From Isoetes taiwanensis (Eukaryota > Streptophyta > Lycopodiopsida > Isoetales > Isoetaceae): DNA of 64,000 nt. The notes beneath the pieces are model-generated. The model was not told the DNA's origin and ran no database searches. It saw nothing but the letters and a program-made list of their open reading frames with translations. The position numbers and the translations under genes were made by a program. The DNA is taken from NCBI GenBank assembly GCA_021234155.1, contig JAJEKV010000067.1, positions 359,920 to 423,919 on the forward strand, read 5' to 3'. Of this stretch, positions 1 to 11,378 are shown in pieces (position 1 is the stretch's first letter; every line of letters begins with the position of its first letter).

Positions 1-561
1 TTGAATGGAGAAAAAATAATTAAGAATGATACTAACATAATCATCATTCCCAGCTGGATGTGATTCTGTTTCATCATCTTCGGTTCGGCATCATCTTCTG
101 GCTCTTCAATCTGCATGATTAAAAGTCAGAATGCATTTAGTCATGAGAATGCATTTAGTCATGACTTAAAAGTTATTTAGTTCCAAAGCTTACCTTTTCT
201 TCTGTTGTCTTCTTGGATTCTTCAAAGGCGGTGCTTTCAGCCTGCCATGCAAGACTAACCATTACACCAAATTCACTTCAAAGCTGTGAACGGCTTCCAA
301 CACATTACCTCTTTGCTTTTGCCCCATGTTTCAGCAAAATTCTTTGCATACTCGGGGTCATCACTGACAAGGAAGTTATCAAAAAAGGAACCAGATTTCA
401 CCTATTCATAAATATTTAACAGGCATGTCAGAAATGTCACTAATGTACATCAACATAGCTTCTTTATGAAACGACCACAAATCCAGCACATACCTGCCAA
501 AGTTCAAGCCCAATGTACTTGAGGCTCGGAACGACATAAAGCTCAGGATCATCTTTAAAGT
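1..561 (-). pseudogene. Calreticulin gene, 3' half, copy 1 (decayed)
   Basis: Calreticulin is an ER-lumen calcium-binding lectin chaperone. On the minus strand, exon-like blocks with plant splice borders can be read at 561-494 ([20 protein letters not shown], then GTATGT), 401-309 (31 codons starting VKSGSFFDNFLVSDDPEYA), 241-194 (AESTAFEESKKTTEEK) and 110-1 (start of the acidic tail). These match the calreticulin globular domain end (family pattern ..DPDLYV..LKYVGIELWQVKSG..FDN..) and its acidic C-terminus. The N-terminal lectin and P-domain exons are absent: similarity to the second copy stops near 632. In the last exon a 5-nt duplication (ccgaa) relative to the copy at 18742-18809 shifts the frame. 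The terminal DEL exon would lie left of the window. Family call is secure; non-function is inferred from the missing 5' half and the frameshift. Confidence 0.85.
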
Positions 562-632
562 CTGATGAACAGCATACTGAAAAGTTGAGTAAAAATGTGA
601 CAAGGAACATAAAACCAACAGGGAAGTTTTCC

Positions 633-805
633 ATTAGTAATTAACCTGGATTATCAATGAGAGGAGCCTTCCTTGTCCTTATATGCAGGATTCTTAATAT
701 TCTATAATTCAAAACCCCAACATATATTAGCTCAAATTATAATCATGATATATATGGAGAGCAATGTTAACAATATGACATGTAGAATGTTTCGTAAAGA
801 GAGCT
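633..805. other. Patch unique to block A
   Basis: This AT-rich stretch of about 170 bp sits between two segments that match block A' (1-632 and 806 onward). In A' the same place holds a 2-kb insert (19330-21362) instead. I see no gene in it. Confidence 0.5.
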
Positions 806-1065
806 TCCTCAAGTCCACCATGAACCTAGCATTTTCCATGTGTCAGGGTACTGTCATAATTCATCGCATGCCATTAAGCTAAATGGTGCAAGCTACTATC
901 AGTTCACCATTAATCACCATTTGAATGAATGTCCTCTGGCAGCTGCCATAATTCATAGCATGCCAATAATCCGCAAGCTGCTATCAGTTCATCTTTAATC
1001 ACCATTTCAATGAATGTCTTCTGGCAGTAATCCTGTCCTTTTGATCTGATGAAGCTAAGCCAAAC

Positions 1066-1450
1066 TCTAAGCCAGAACAGGGGATGTAATGTATGTTCAC
1101 CATATCATCAGATTGCATATGCAATTGTAAAAGCCATAACTAAAGTTTTTTCCCTATCTACCACAGAAGAAAGATCAGCCTGTAAGGCAGAACAGCAAGA
1201 TCCAACAATTTAAGTTCTTAAGACAACAAAATTAGAGGAAACCGGTCTTGCCAATAAAAAATGAAAGCAAGAGCTTACTGACCTTGGAGCCCTAGCTCCC
1301 CTAATTCATCTTGGCCTAAGTGATCCGTCGCAGTTGAGACTTAAGCCTGCAAGCCTGAAAGTAACCCGCTGTGTGAAGGTAAAGGGCAGACCCAGAAAGG
1401 CCACCATTGTGTGGCGGCATTTGAACGGCAACCAACATTTACAATGCAAC
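1066..1450 (-). pseudogene. Exon remnants of an unidentified gene, copy 1
   Basis: The minus strand has exon-like stretches separated by splice-like signals: a 3' exon after a TTACAG acceptor near 1181 (reading ADLSSVVDREKTLVMAF) and an upstream block around 1300-1430 that is open in the homologous copy at 10832-11059. The same sequence occurs three times in the window (here, 10649-11068 and 22436-22858), always next to or within the duplicated block. I do not recognise the protein. Compared with copy 2, an 861-bp upstream segment is missing here, apparently removed by recombination between 15-bp direct repeats. Confidence 0.4.
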
Positions 1451-1645
1451 TGATTGGGATAACTGGTTCGGATAACATGCATCCTAATTCTCTGCGTTAG
1501 TCAGCTTCAATGCATCTTTTTTTAGCATCATAGATTTTTAGCGAGGGATGTGAAAAATCTAAAAACTAAAAAAGCTCGTAAAAAAAGGCAAGGCTATTTT
1601 TTTGGTTACCTAGAAATATATAAGCTTCCCAACGACAAGAACAAC

Positions 1646-2770
1646 ATGGGCGGAATGGACCCAACTGTATGGAGCCATATCTCTACAGAGCTTCTGATGT
1701 TCCATATCCTGCCTAGGCTACCGCTTCTTCATCGCCTCAGGTTGAGATGCGTTTGCAAAGAATGAAGAAGTGTTCTAGTTTCCAAGCCCTATTGGAACCA
1801 TTGCAAATCCATATCTGCCGATTCTTCCTTCCTAGTAACGGTATGGTGTGATCAGAACGTAAGGGCACCAGGGATCCATACAAGTTGGTACGACCCATCA
1901 AAAAATTTGTGGCAAGGCATGCGCCATGGGAAGACATTCAACATCGGCTTCGGGAAAGTTATGCCCATAGCTTCTGCTGGAGGTTTATTGTGCTTCACAC
2001 AAACAGGTTATTATATTTCTTCTCACAGCAGGTTAGCTGTATGCAATCCTGTCTTAAACCAGTTCATGGAGATACCACTTCCTAAACTTTGCTCAAGATC
2101 TGTTCACCCTCACAAACTTTGCTTGTTTCCTAAAAAAGAAGATGCAGGTTTTTTCCTGGTCTTTGCAGAGTTCGACGTGCCATATGTGTTCGATTCAACA
2201 ACAAAGTGTTGGAAGGAGATACCAGTTAAGAGTGTCTTGACTCATGGACATTATATCATTGGGATTATAGTGATAGAAGGTATTGCATATATACTTGAAC
2301 ATGAACCTGAACAATCTTATATTCTATTAAAGTATGATATAATGAGAGAGAAGGTTTTCCTATGCAATTCTAAGAAATTCGAGGGGGAAGTACGGATATT
2401 TGACTACAAGGGGGGTATCATGGTTGTGGAGATGAAGGGGTATTCAAGATTTTTGTTCTGGATGTTTGATACAATTGTGCTACAGTGGAGCCTAGTTAGC
2501 CAGACCACAACCTCTCCTGCCTTCATGCGCCTTGCCTGCTTGGTTAAGCATCACAACTTGTTTTATTTATGTAGGTTTCAGAAAAGATACCCCTATGTTT
2601 CTGAACCCTTTGATGTGGAGCGGTATGTCTGTGACCCCTTTGATGTGGAGCGGAATGAGTGGAAATATACGATCGAATGCATGGATCGCAATGTATTTCC
2701 ATGTATGGGTCTCAATGTTCTCAATGCCTTTGACTTCACGCCCACAATCCACAATGTGTGTGGCGCTTAA
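1646..2770 (+). pseudogene. F-box protein gene, copy 1, one internal stop
   Basis: From ATG 1646 to TAA 2770 one frame gives a 374-residue F-box protein, interrupted only by a TGA at 1763-1765. The F-box is residues ~8-45 (WSHISTELLMFHILPRLP, then LRLRCVCKE). The stop replaces the Trp codon of the CKEWR motif, which is intact in the second copy. The rest reads through as a plant F-box-associated/kelch-like C-terminal region, with CNPV, a short internal duplication of PFDVER, and regular aromatic spacing. F-box proteins join SKP1-cullin ubiquitin ligases through the F-box and bind substrate with the C-terminal part. A TGG to TGA change fits one G-to-A transition. Translation from an internal start (for example the ATG at 1919) would lack the F-box. 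Confidence 0.85.
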
Positions 2771-2799
2771 CCCAAAAGGAATAGCCGTATGAAGTCATG

Positions 2800-2864
2800 C
2801 ATGTTCAAGTCCCAATAAGCAAAGACATTGACTTCATGTTCAAGTCCCAATAAGCAAAGACATA
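2800..2864. repeat. 35-bp tandem duplication downstream of F-box copy 1
   Basis: The unit beginning catgttcaagtcccaataag occurs twice with a 35-bp offset. The F-box copy at 23.4 kb has it once, so this is a small duplication after the block duplication. Confidence 0.8.
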
Positions 2865-3694
2865 TGTATTCACTTCTGAAAGTTTGATAGGCGTTCTTCA
2901 GATGTACAAATTTTTTAATCAAGATATGCTATTCCTTATGGCACTCAATTGTCTAGTCTACCACAAAGCCTTCAGCAAAATAGAAAACAAAGACTTGGAT
3001 TAGCTCATTTTGTATCTATAGCAATTTCAAAGTCTTCACTGTGTCGTGATATTTGGAAAACGAGGTCTGAACAATATTTGAAAGATTGTGCTCTTTCATT
3101 TTTCTTAAATGTCAAATTCAACTTTGAATCTGGTGGATTAATTTAGTGTATAGAATCAAAGTCGATGTTAAGGTGTCATATTTCATTTTTCTTATATCTC
3201 AAATCCAACTTAGGCTATATTTGAATCTAGTGGATGAATTTTTGGTATAAAATCAAAATTGATGCTGCCCACTTCTAAACCTTTGAGATAGCTTTCACAC
3301 TGGAATATTATATCACAATACCTTAGGATTTTAGAAAATGTAAACAATTTCAAGCTTCCTATAAGGTTTGCAAACGTGTTTTACAAGTTTTCTTAAGAAA
3401 TTTGTTCAAAATAGATTAGCATGGATCATTGGCAAAGTGTAAAAACCAAATAGCCCAAAAAAAGCTCTCAAAAGGGGGGGAGGTAATATTTATAGGCCTG
3501 TAGATCATGTACATCGGAGAGCGCTAATGTAGGTCAGCTGGTGCAAATTGGCTTATCAGCAGAGAGGCGGAGTTGCATATCCGATTATCCAGAGGTCCAG
3601 TGTCAGCATAGGACGAGAGCTTTTGTGGAAAATAATCAATTGGTCATAAACGTTGATTACAAGAGTCGTCTGTATAGAGCAAGAGAAGCTGAAG

Positions 3695-5157
3695 CTTTGA
3701 GAGGATATTATTATTATTATATTATGTCTATTGCTCTCTTGGGCCTCGAGAGACCATGGAGCACAAGAACAACAATCTTTACACCTTTAGCAACCAGGAA
3801 CGGTGTGCATCCACCGCCTTAATATATGGTCCTAATGTTATTGGTGGCATATAGAACAACGAGTGCAAATCTGTGACCCGTATTCCAAAACTGAGCCTGA
3901 CATGTGTATATTCTGTACAAAGTAGAAAAACATGGTGTTCATCTTCGATGCTTCCTGATTTGCATATCTTACACAAACGGTCTTCCACCGGAGTCTTTGA
4001 CCACCTTCCTGTCTCAATTTCGAGCTTATGTGAACCAGTTCTGTACTTCGCTATCAACTGTTTTTTATTCTTTGGTATACTCGCATGCAAATAACCTTGA
4101 CATTCGTACGCATCTAAGTGATTGAAACTGGTTTGATACTGTATCATTCTTTTCCCAGGATCAGCCCATAAGCGGCCTACTACTAATTTATCCAGCAGAA
4201 CTCTTGTTTCCTGTTTGTCCTTTGGCCAATTTGATTCATCTACACCCCATCTATTCGCCCATGTCATAAGGTTTCTCTTCCATCCTGCCTCTGAGTTCCC
4301 CATAGCCTGATGGGACAAACGGTTTGGGTGTTGCTCACTGACTCTATTAAAGTAGTTTATTGCTTGATATAAGCCTTCTAGTTCAAGGGGGGAACATGCC
4401 TACTTCAGCCAGCATTATAGCATATGGGATCTGGGATCTAATCCCAAGTTCTTCTCTCAAAAACATTTTTTGAACTGCTTCGATCTGCTTCCACATGCGA
4501 GGTGAGATTCCTGGTCCCCAAATGGGAACACCATATAGTGTCACGGTTTGAACCAGAGTTTTGAATAGGATTCTTTTTAATCCCCAATCAGTAAGAGAGG
4601 CCCGGTTGCATTTTGCCAGCATGCTATACAAAGCCGCTTTTCCTCCTGAAGCTCTCCTGTTGACACATTTTTTCCAACTATAGTTGGAGGTAATATCAAT
4701 CCCAAGATATTTGTAGCTCTCTACAATTTCCATAACCTGTCTCTTGTACATGAAATTCGGTCTGTCTCTGGTGCCAAATATCATGATTTTGGACTTAGCT
4801 AGATTTACACTCATCTTTTTTGCCTCACAGAAAGCCTCCAAACTGTTTAAATGCTCCTGTAATGTTTTTGGTTTACTTGCTAGCAAGACTACATCATCGG
4901 CATAAAGGAGAAGCTGGACCACGTATGTGCCCAATTTAGTGCCTGCCAGAGACCTGTCTCTCAACCAGTCATCTAACTCATCTATGAAGATCCCGAACAA
5001 GGTGGGTGACAATGGACAACCCTCGGCGCGCATACCGATCGTATGTTCTCGATCGTGTCACACTCCACTTGGATCAAGACTTCTGTATATAATTGTGAAA
5101 CTGCCTCTCTTATTTCTTGTGGGATGCCCAGCTGAATCAAAGCTCTTTGCATGGAAC
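3695..5157 (-). mobile_element. LINE (non-LTR) retrotransposon fragment, 5'-truncated
   Basis: Minus strand, two ORFs. 5033-4383 covers the palm and later parts of a LINE reverse transcriptase: GCPLSPTLFGIFIDEL, the catalytic YADD motif in LLLYADDVVLLASKP, then YKYLGI and the downstream thumb-like region. 4318-3779 is the C-terminal part, with GSHKLEIETGRW and a Cys/His cluster (CKIC...EDEHHVFLLC) of the LINE zinc-knuckle type. A 1-nt slip at the poly-G run near 4386-4391 separates them; the intervening bases read in frame after one shift. Coding traces go back to about 5150 (RALIQLGIPQEIREAV), so endonuclease and N-terminal RT are gone. An ATA-rich tract at 3706-3722 may be the 3' tail. The homologous site in A' (29549) lacks the element. 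Clade not assigned. Confidence 0.85.
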
Positions 5158-7870
5158 TGTATATACATTTGTAGAAACCAGTTACGTTACATTACCTCTC
5201 TAGACCAGTCGTGTATATATACACGGCATTGATTCTTTAAATGTAAGGTAAATTTGACATTCAATTTACATGATATTCCAATATTTTATCACACATTCTG
5301 CACATTTACTCAATATTTTCCCATGGAATGTAACGTAACTTGTTTTCACATAACAAAAATTTTCCTTTTAAGTGACATTCTCATGTGTCAACACTACCTC
5401 CGCGCCACCATGCCTCAGCAGTGTTTCCACATAAGTATGTCACCTAAAGTGACAATCTTCTATATGGCAGGTCTGCAAATTTAATCAATCTGTGGATAAT
5501 TCGCAGTTGCATAGTAGGAATCGATATTTGAATTATTGGTTGCCTTGTTGTATTCGTGGATCTGCGGTTTGGCGGATTTCTTTGTATAAAACGCAAAAAT
5601 TCCGCTAGTTCCAACTAGCCGCCAAGTTAGAGACACTTTGTTTTAGTTGTAAGGATTGAGAGGGAAGATGTGGTCTAAGGGTTGAATTCCTATCCAAGGG
5701 GGAGTTGAGATTCATGGCATAAAATGCTTTTCCAACACGAATCAACTATCCAATAGTAGATTCGCTTCAAGATTTGCATATCCTTTTAGGCTATGGTGCC
5801 ATGGTCGGCCATAAGGTTTCATTCAAAAAGCTCTCGCCACAAAGATCCGAACCTATTTTGCAGATTTTATCATGGAAACAAAACAATTGTTCGAGGTCGT
5901 TGGTTAGGACAATGAAGTATTCATATAATTTTAAGTGTGATTTGATTTAGATGCACGCGACCAATATTGTATTGCCCTAGTATTCTCATGTTCTTGCACT
6001 TGCCATGGTGAATCTCCTTAAAAGAGCATTGCACTACATGGTTTGCCTATTTGGGTGTCAGGCAAACCGAGCCTAACGCCTCGATGCTTTTTTCGGGATC
6101 CCCGAAGTTTTGCAACAATATCTTAATGGTTTTTTTCAAAAATATGGGATTTTTTAACTTTGGCCCAAGTGAAAATTTTCATTATCATGCACACATAGAA
6201 CCTACTTTGGCACCGTGGCCCCAAGCTTATTTGCTTGCTTCATTACCAGAAACAATATTTGAATTATTGGTTGCCTTGTTGTATTCTCGTGGGTCCCCAG
6301 CAGGCCACGGATTGAAGTAGATGGGAGCGCCCCTCAATTGGGAACGAGCTAGTTCCAACTATGTGCCAAGTTAGAGACACTTTGTTTTGAAGATGAAAGG
6401 ATTGAGTTGGAAGATGTGGAGATAGGGTTGAATCATTTTCCAACCTTAGTTTCCATTCCATGGCATAAAATGCTTTTTTTCCAACACTAATCAACTATGC
6501 AATAGAGATTGGCATTATACATACTTGAGGTTATGGTGCCATAAACGCCCATAAGGTTATCGAGCCCTTAGTAGTCATTATCTAAGCTTGTCTAGTATCA
6601 TTTAAAACTATGCAAGGTTTCATGGAGACAAAACAATTGTTCGAGGTCGTGGGTTAGGACATCCTAGTAGTAATGATTCACTATAATTTTAAGGGTGATT
6701 TATTTTAGTGGCGTAAAAAACTATTCTATTGCCCTAGTATTCTATTCCTTAAACATTAATTTTTTTGAGTTGCCCGCAGGGGCAAACCCTCTAGATGGAT
6801 GTGATAAATAAAGGATATGGTTGGAACATTCTATTTGAATGACAAAGATTATGGGAGAGGTATGACCCGAAGGCTGAGATTGCATGAGAGCTAAGCTCAA
6901 CTAAAACGCCTTGAAAATCGAGTGTTTTTATTTGGAGTGCCAGTTCGTGAAGATGAAGTGAATAACTGCGACTGTTGTGACCAATCATCTTGAACAAGTG
7001 CGACTCTCACCAGTCATAAAGTTTTGCTCTGTGATAGTTATTCTACATTGCATAGAAACCTCCAACCGGCTATCACCTACTGCCTAATACAAATATCCCA
7101 GTATGTCGGTGTACTGAACTCCACTTCCAGATACTTGTATGTCTGTGCTACCTCCACATTTTGACCTTGGTGATTGAAGCAAGGCTACCTATGTTGCGTC
7201 AAAGATGCCGCAAGTAACACCTACGTTTTGGCTAAGTTTCAGCGCATTCCCCGCCCTTCAGCGTTAGGGTGTCTTATGGTGTCTTTGCATGTTTGCATGT
7301 TCGCTGGACGTTAAAAGATCGATTTCACTGAAGGTTGGTATTCAGATGTTAAAAATGGGCAGAAAGATGATTAGGTAGTGCAACTTGGCATGTTTCACTT
7401 AAGCTCATGGAAGTTCATGCGCAGGTTTTTGAAATAGTTATCAAGAGAATGTGGACATTGGAGCCAGAAAGAGATGTTAAAAAACAGGTTTATCTCATGA
7501 AGATTGATAACTTGCAGGAATACAAAGAACAAATGTATAATATAGATAGGAAAAATCGGATGCTTATTTCTCAACTACGGCTGTCATCACATACAATTCA
7601 TATAGAGAACTAGAAGGTGGACTGGTACTCCTCGTAGTCAGAGGTTTTATCCTAGATGTTTTGAGCTAGAAATTGAAACAAAGGAACATGCATTCTTGAG
7701 ATGTGATTCTTATTCACTTATTCGAGATAACTATGGCATTTAGGTAATCACTTTAAAGAATTTCTTTGATATAGCAGCACAGCTTCTAAGCTTGTATGTG
7801 AAGGATATCTGAAAAAAAAAAAAAAAATATTGACTCTATTTGAACACATGAAAGATTTTGAGTTAGAATG
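5158..7870. repeat. Unclassified duplicated repeat block (A copy)
   Basis: This AT-rich block matches 29550-31510 in A'. It contains a TA palindrome (gtgtatatatacac, 5212-5225) and an internal partial tandem duplication: about 5524-6000 is repeated at about 6254-6750 with ~730 bp offset and moderate divergence, while A' has one copy. Apart from the degenerate LINE-like ORF at 7407-7743, I see no recognisable gene. Confidence 0.65.
7407..7743 (+). pseudogene. Degenerate LINE-like C-terminal ORF
   Basis: An ORF at 7407-7613 (MEVHAQVFEIVIKRMWTLEP) is nearly identical in the A' copy at 31071-31268. After a frame change, 7657-7743 reads CFELEIETKEHAFLRC followed by DSYS and a stop. This resembles the Cys/His segment at the end of many LINE reverse transcriptases (C..C....E.EH.LL.C..Y). 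The duplicated block may therefore derive partly from an old LINE. No RT core is visible upstream. Moderate to low confidence. Confidence 0.4.
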
Positions 7871-8042
7871 TGCTCTAGAATGAGCATCTTGAACAATGAA
7901 AATTATCTCCCGGCCGAAGACAGAAAAACACGTGAAATATGTTTAAACAATAAAATACATATTTTTTGACTTTATACGTCGAAATTTTTAATTTCGTACA
8001 TACGGAACCTATCCCTGTCTATATATGTGACTATGCCTATTG

Positions 8043-8337
8043 TTTTTTTTTTTTTTTTGAAGAACGTGTTTTACTTCATATTATACGCTCAAAATATTAC
8101 AAAGTACTTCCAGAAGTAAGAAATGTCCCTGAAGCATCAATCACTTTTAGATGATCACTCCATATTGGAATTTTAATACGATCAGGCCAATTGGAGATCT
8201 GAAAGGAATTATACAACTTCTTACGAATTTCTTGAAGCACCACCTGAGAAGAAATACGCTTATCATAAAAGACCTTTCTTCGTCTTCACTTCCATACACT
8301 CCATATTAGCCAAGACTTTGCCATGTGAAATGCAATC
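8043..8337 (-). mobile_element. Short 5'-truncated LINE with poly(A) and target duplication
   Basis: A poly-T run on the plus strand at 8043-8060 is the poly(A) tail of a minus-strand insert. Reading minus, the insert encodes the end of an L1-like ORF2: MAKSWLIWSVWK, a stop, then a continuing frame with IRKKLYNSFQI and WSDHLKVIDASG. The WSVWK motif is typical of plant LINE C-termini. The insert is flanked by direct repeats of ctatgcctattg (8031-8042, and 8338-8349 with another at 8351-8362). This is a classic target-primed insertion, about 295 bp long. Confidence 0.8.
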
Positions 8338-9022
8338 CTATGCCTATTGACTATGCCTATTGTTCCATTGACTATATGTTCATATTGGTGGTGATTATGA
8401 CTCTGCATCCTATTGTGGCATAAGGTATTTGGTGGAGTGATGGTTCTTCAATCCAATCATACGTTGTCTCTTTTGCTATTGCATTGGTGTGGACTTTTAC
8501 CTTGTGGACACAGTTGCTGGGGAACATTTTGACCGTAGCCATTGTGCTATAGTATCAGACGTGCACAACACTATGATGTTACTATCACTTTTGTCGATTG
8601 CCTCTTCTTCGTTGATGTTGTGGCAAATAATCCTATGACAATAGAGAAAATAACACACCAAGTTAATTCTGTAATTGCGATTGAACTATTTGGGAATAAG
8701 GGTTTTTTTCCAAGCCCACTAGATGTTGGTAATACTTCAATTAGTTAAATTATAGTTTTTTCAATTAGTTAAATTAGTTCAGTTCACTTCAATACATTTG
8801 TACAGACATACTTTGCATTTCTCATGGATATCTTTTAGCATTTTAGTGATCATTGTTGTTTTCATTTTGATTTTCATTATTGTTGAAGCTATATGTTGTG
8901 TGTAACTATGTGAAAGTATTATACAGATTCTTATTTGCTGTAATTTTATTATATAAAAGTAATCTCTGTAAGGTAGTTTGTTTTTAATTTACATATCTAG
9001 AATTTGTTTTTACAGACAATGA

Positions 9023-9381
9023 ATGATACTAAAGCCTATTTATGTCTATTGCATTACGCATGTGAAGAGCAAGATGAAATATATAGGGCAATAGTCAAAT
9101 CCTTTGGAACGTATGATACAGCATGTGACAAAGTCAAATAAAAAAACGGCTGAAGATGCTGACACGTATGGAAACACTTTATACGCATGTTTCAATTTGA
9201 GATAGTAGGGTATAGTACCAATTGTCATGAGGCAAATATGTTAGAAAAGCAATTTATTCGAGAGCTTAATACTGTTAAGAATGGGTATAACAATTTGCAT
9301 GGTAATCCCACAAGTTCAAAGAAATTTTGGTATCTGAGAGACGAAATGGAAAATTATGATATCATACATTCTCATACATAG
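9023..9381 (+). pseudogene. GIY-YIG endonuclease-like gene relic
   Basis: Starting at ATG 9023 the frame reads PIYVYCITHVKSKMKYIGQ, a GIY-YIG core pair (IYVY ... KYIG). A TAG at 9092-9094 interrupts it, and it continues as SNPLERMIQH with the conserved Arg and His spacing. After a second stop near 9200 the neighbouring frame (9187-9381) continues with FEIVGYSTNCHEANMLEKQF, carrying the catalytic-type Glu, then NTVKNGYNNLHG, the conserved Asn motif. Order and spacing of all motifs fit a GIY-YIG nuclease domain of about 100 residues, closer to phage, large DNA virus or homing-type enzymes (EAN.LE..., GYN...G) than to the Penelope retroelement type, from memory of those families. With two lesions it cannot make a full protein. 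A TTTTTACAG tract just before 9017 could be a splice acceptor. Confidence 0.7.
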
Positions 9382-10648
9382 GGTGAGTGTTAGACATAAA
9401 TTGCATAATTGTCTTTGTTATATTGTGCTTTAAATGGTATGAATACTTCTCTGTAATGGGATTGTTGAAAGAGTATGTTGTGCATTTGTGCTATTGGAAC
9501 TATGTAAAACTCGAAACAATATTGAGGATTGTCATTTTGGTCCATTGGTGGTTTGGAAATTTCACATGCGTAAGCCAGCAGAACTAACTCGAGGTAGAAG
9601 GATGTTATGTATAGGGGAACTAGTTAGATATTTTTGAAGTCTAGGGTACACAAATTTTATCACTTTAACTAGACCTTTCAAGGCCAACATTGCTTTTTCA
9701 CGAACGTAGATGGTTAGAGTCTTGATTCCAAAAACACATAAGTTAGTAAACTAAAAGCAAGGTGGAAGGAAATAGAACCTATTAATCTGTATCTAAAACT
9801 GAGAAGCAACAATGTGTACTAGTCTCAACCTTCTACAACTATAAAAGACAGAAGTCCAGAACCAAAGTTATAAAGTAGCAAATTAACTTGATGACATTAG
9901 CAAATCATAACGAAAAAATGAAATATGCATTGTTCAAAGGCTTAATGGCGTGAGATTCCAATGTAAAAAATTGCCCCCCTTAACACCAAAAATTATTATT
10001 TCGATTTAAGTTCATTGATATCCAATATTTATTTGTTCTAGTTGAAATTAGATACAATAACAAATAAGCGTGGGGTAGCTGTAACTAAACACGCTATTTG
10101 TCTCAAAGTTTTAATGTGGTTTTATGATAACTTACCCTCATGTTCTCTAGATTGAACTTTGAAATGTGTGTGGCCAAATGGAAGGTGTAATTGTCGAAAT
10201 AAGGTTTGAAATGGTCTGGAAATCTATACACAATAATGTGCATCAAGGCCTTGAATGAATAAATTAAACACATTGAAGTTATTTCAACTAACAACTATGA
10301 TGCATTGAATGAAAGAGGTAGACAAAATTGGTGTTTTTTCAAGTACCAGCCTATGGTCATCTCTACAAATAAGCTGCACCTCATTAAGTTACCATGGACC
10401 TCCGATGTTGCATCACGTTTTGGTGTTGTTCAAATTCCGTAAATAAAAAGGATGGTCCAGTCTGCGTTTGACTTCTACATTCAGGATTTCTAAAAAGCCA
10501 TTTAAGTTTTAAAAATACCTTTTGCATGGGTGCAACTACTGCATGGATCATCTAGAATCATTACTAAAGTTCTTTACCATGTGCTCTCCTCAATATGCAA
10601 ATCCACATACATGATTGGAGTTATTTTTGTTGATTGTATGTATTTTGA
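9382..10648. other. No recognisable gene
   Basis: AT-rich sequence with only short ORFs lacking family features on either strand. I see no repeat relationship to the rest of the window. Confidence 0.5.
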
Positions 10649-11068
10649 GATTAGCTTCATCAAAATCAAAAGGTATAGAGCAAACAGAATAAACTCTAAG
10701 CCAAAACAGGGGATGCATATTCACCATATCATCAGATTGCATATGCAATTGTGAAAGCCATAACTAAAGTTTTTTCTCTATCTACCACAGAAGAAGATCA
10801 TCCTGTAAGGCAGAACAACAAGACCAACAATTTAAGTTCTTAAGACAACAAAATTAGAGAAAACAGATTTTGCCAATGAAAAATAAAAGCAAGAGCTTAC
10901 TGTCCTTGGAGCCCTAGCTCCCCTAAGTCGTCTTGGCCTAAGTGATCCAATGTAGTTGAGACTTAAGCCTACAAGCCGAAAGTAACCCGCTGTGTGAAGG
11001 TAAAGGGCAGACCCAGAAAGGCCACCATTGTGGAGCGGCATTTGAACGGCAACCAACATTTACAATGC
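10649..11068 (-). repeat. Third partial copy of the duplicated exon-remnant segment
   Basis: This segment matches 22436-22858 (A') and, from 10687 on, 1066-1450 (A). Minus-strand ORF 11059-10832 covers the exon block and ends in a splice-like GTAAGC at about 10900; the 3' exon after TTACAG follows. Just beyond the shared part (11069-11200) the minus strand reads SNILLGHARGVRMGFGISR in an open frame, possibly an upstream exon of the same unidentified gene that the other copies lack. Confidence 0.6.
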
Positions 11069-11344
11069 AAGGCCAAACAATCGAGTTGCAAATATGGGAT
11101 CCAACATTCTGCAAAATAGATGGGATGCTTATCTGAAGGAGGAACATACCTGCTAATGCCAAAGCCCATCCTCACACCTCGTGCATGTCCAAGAAGGATA
11201 TTTGAAGCCCATTGTTGAAAGAAAGCGAGCTAATTTTCCATGGATTTCCTAATTCCTTCAGCCATCAATGCAGAATATAGCTTACATGGGTTGAATATAG
11301 CTTACATGGACAACCACGTGGATAGGCTAAGAAGCAAGTAAATG

Positions 11345-11378
11345 TTGTGTGTGTGTGTGTTGGGGGGGGGGAGGGGGG
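11345..11378. repeat. (GT)n and poly-G low-complexity tract
   Basis: A GT dinucleotide run is followed directly by a G-rich homopolymer tract. Confidence 0.9.

Noticed and set aside
3873-5484. Plus-strand ORFs over and beside the LINE
   Set aside because: Shadows of the minus-strand reverse transcriptase or short chance frames.
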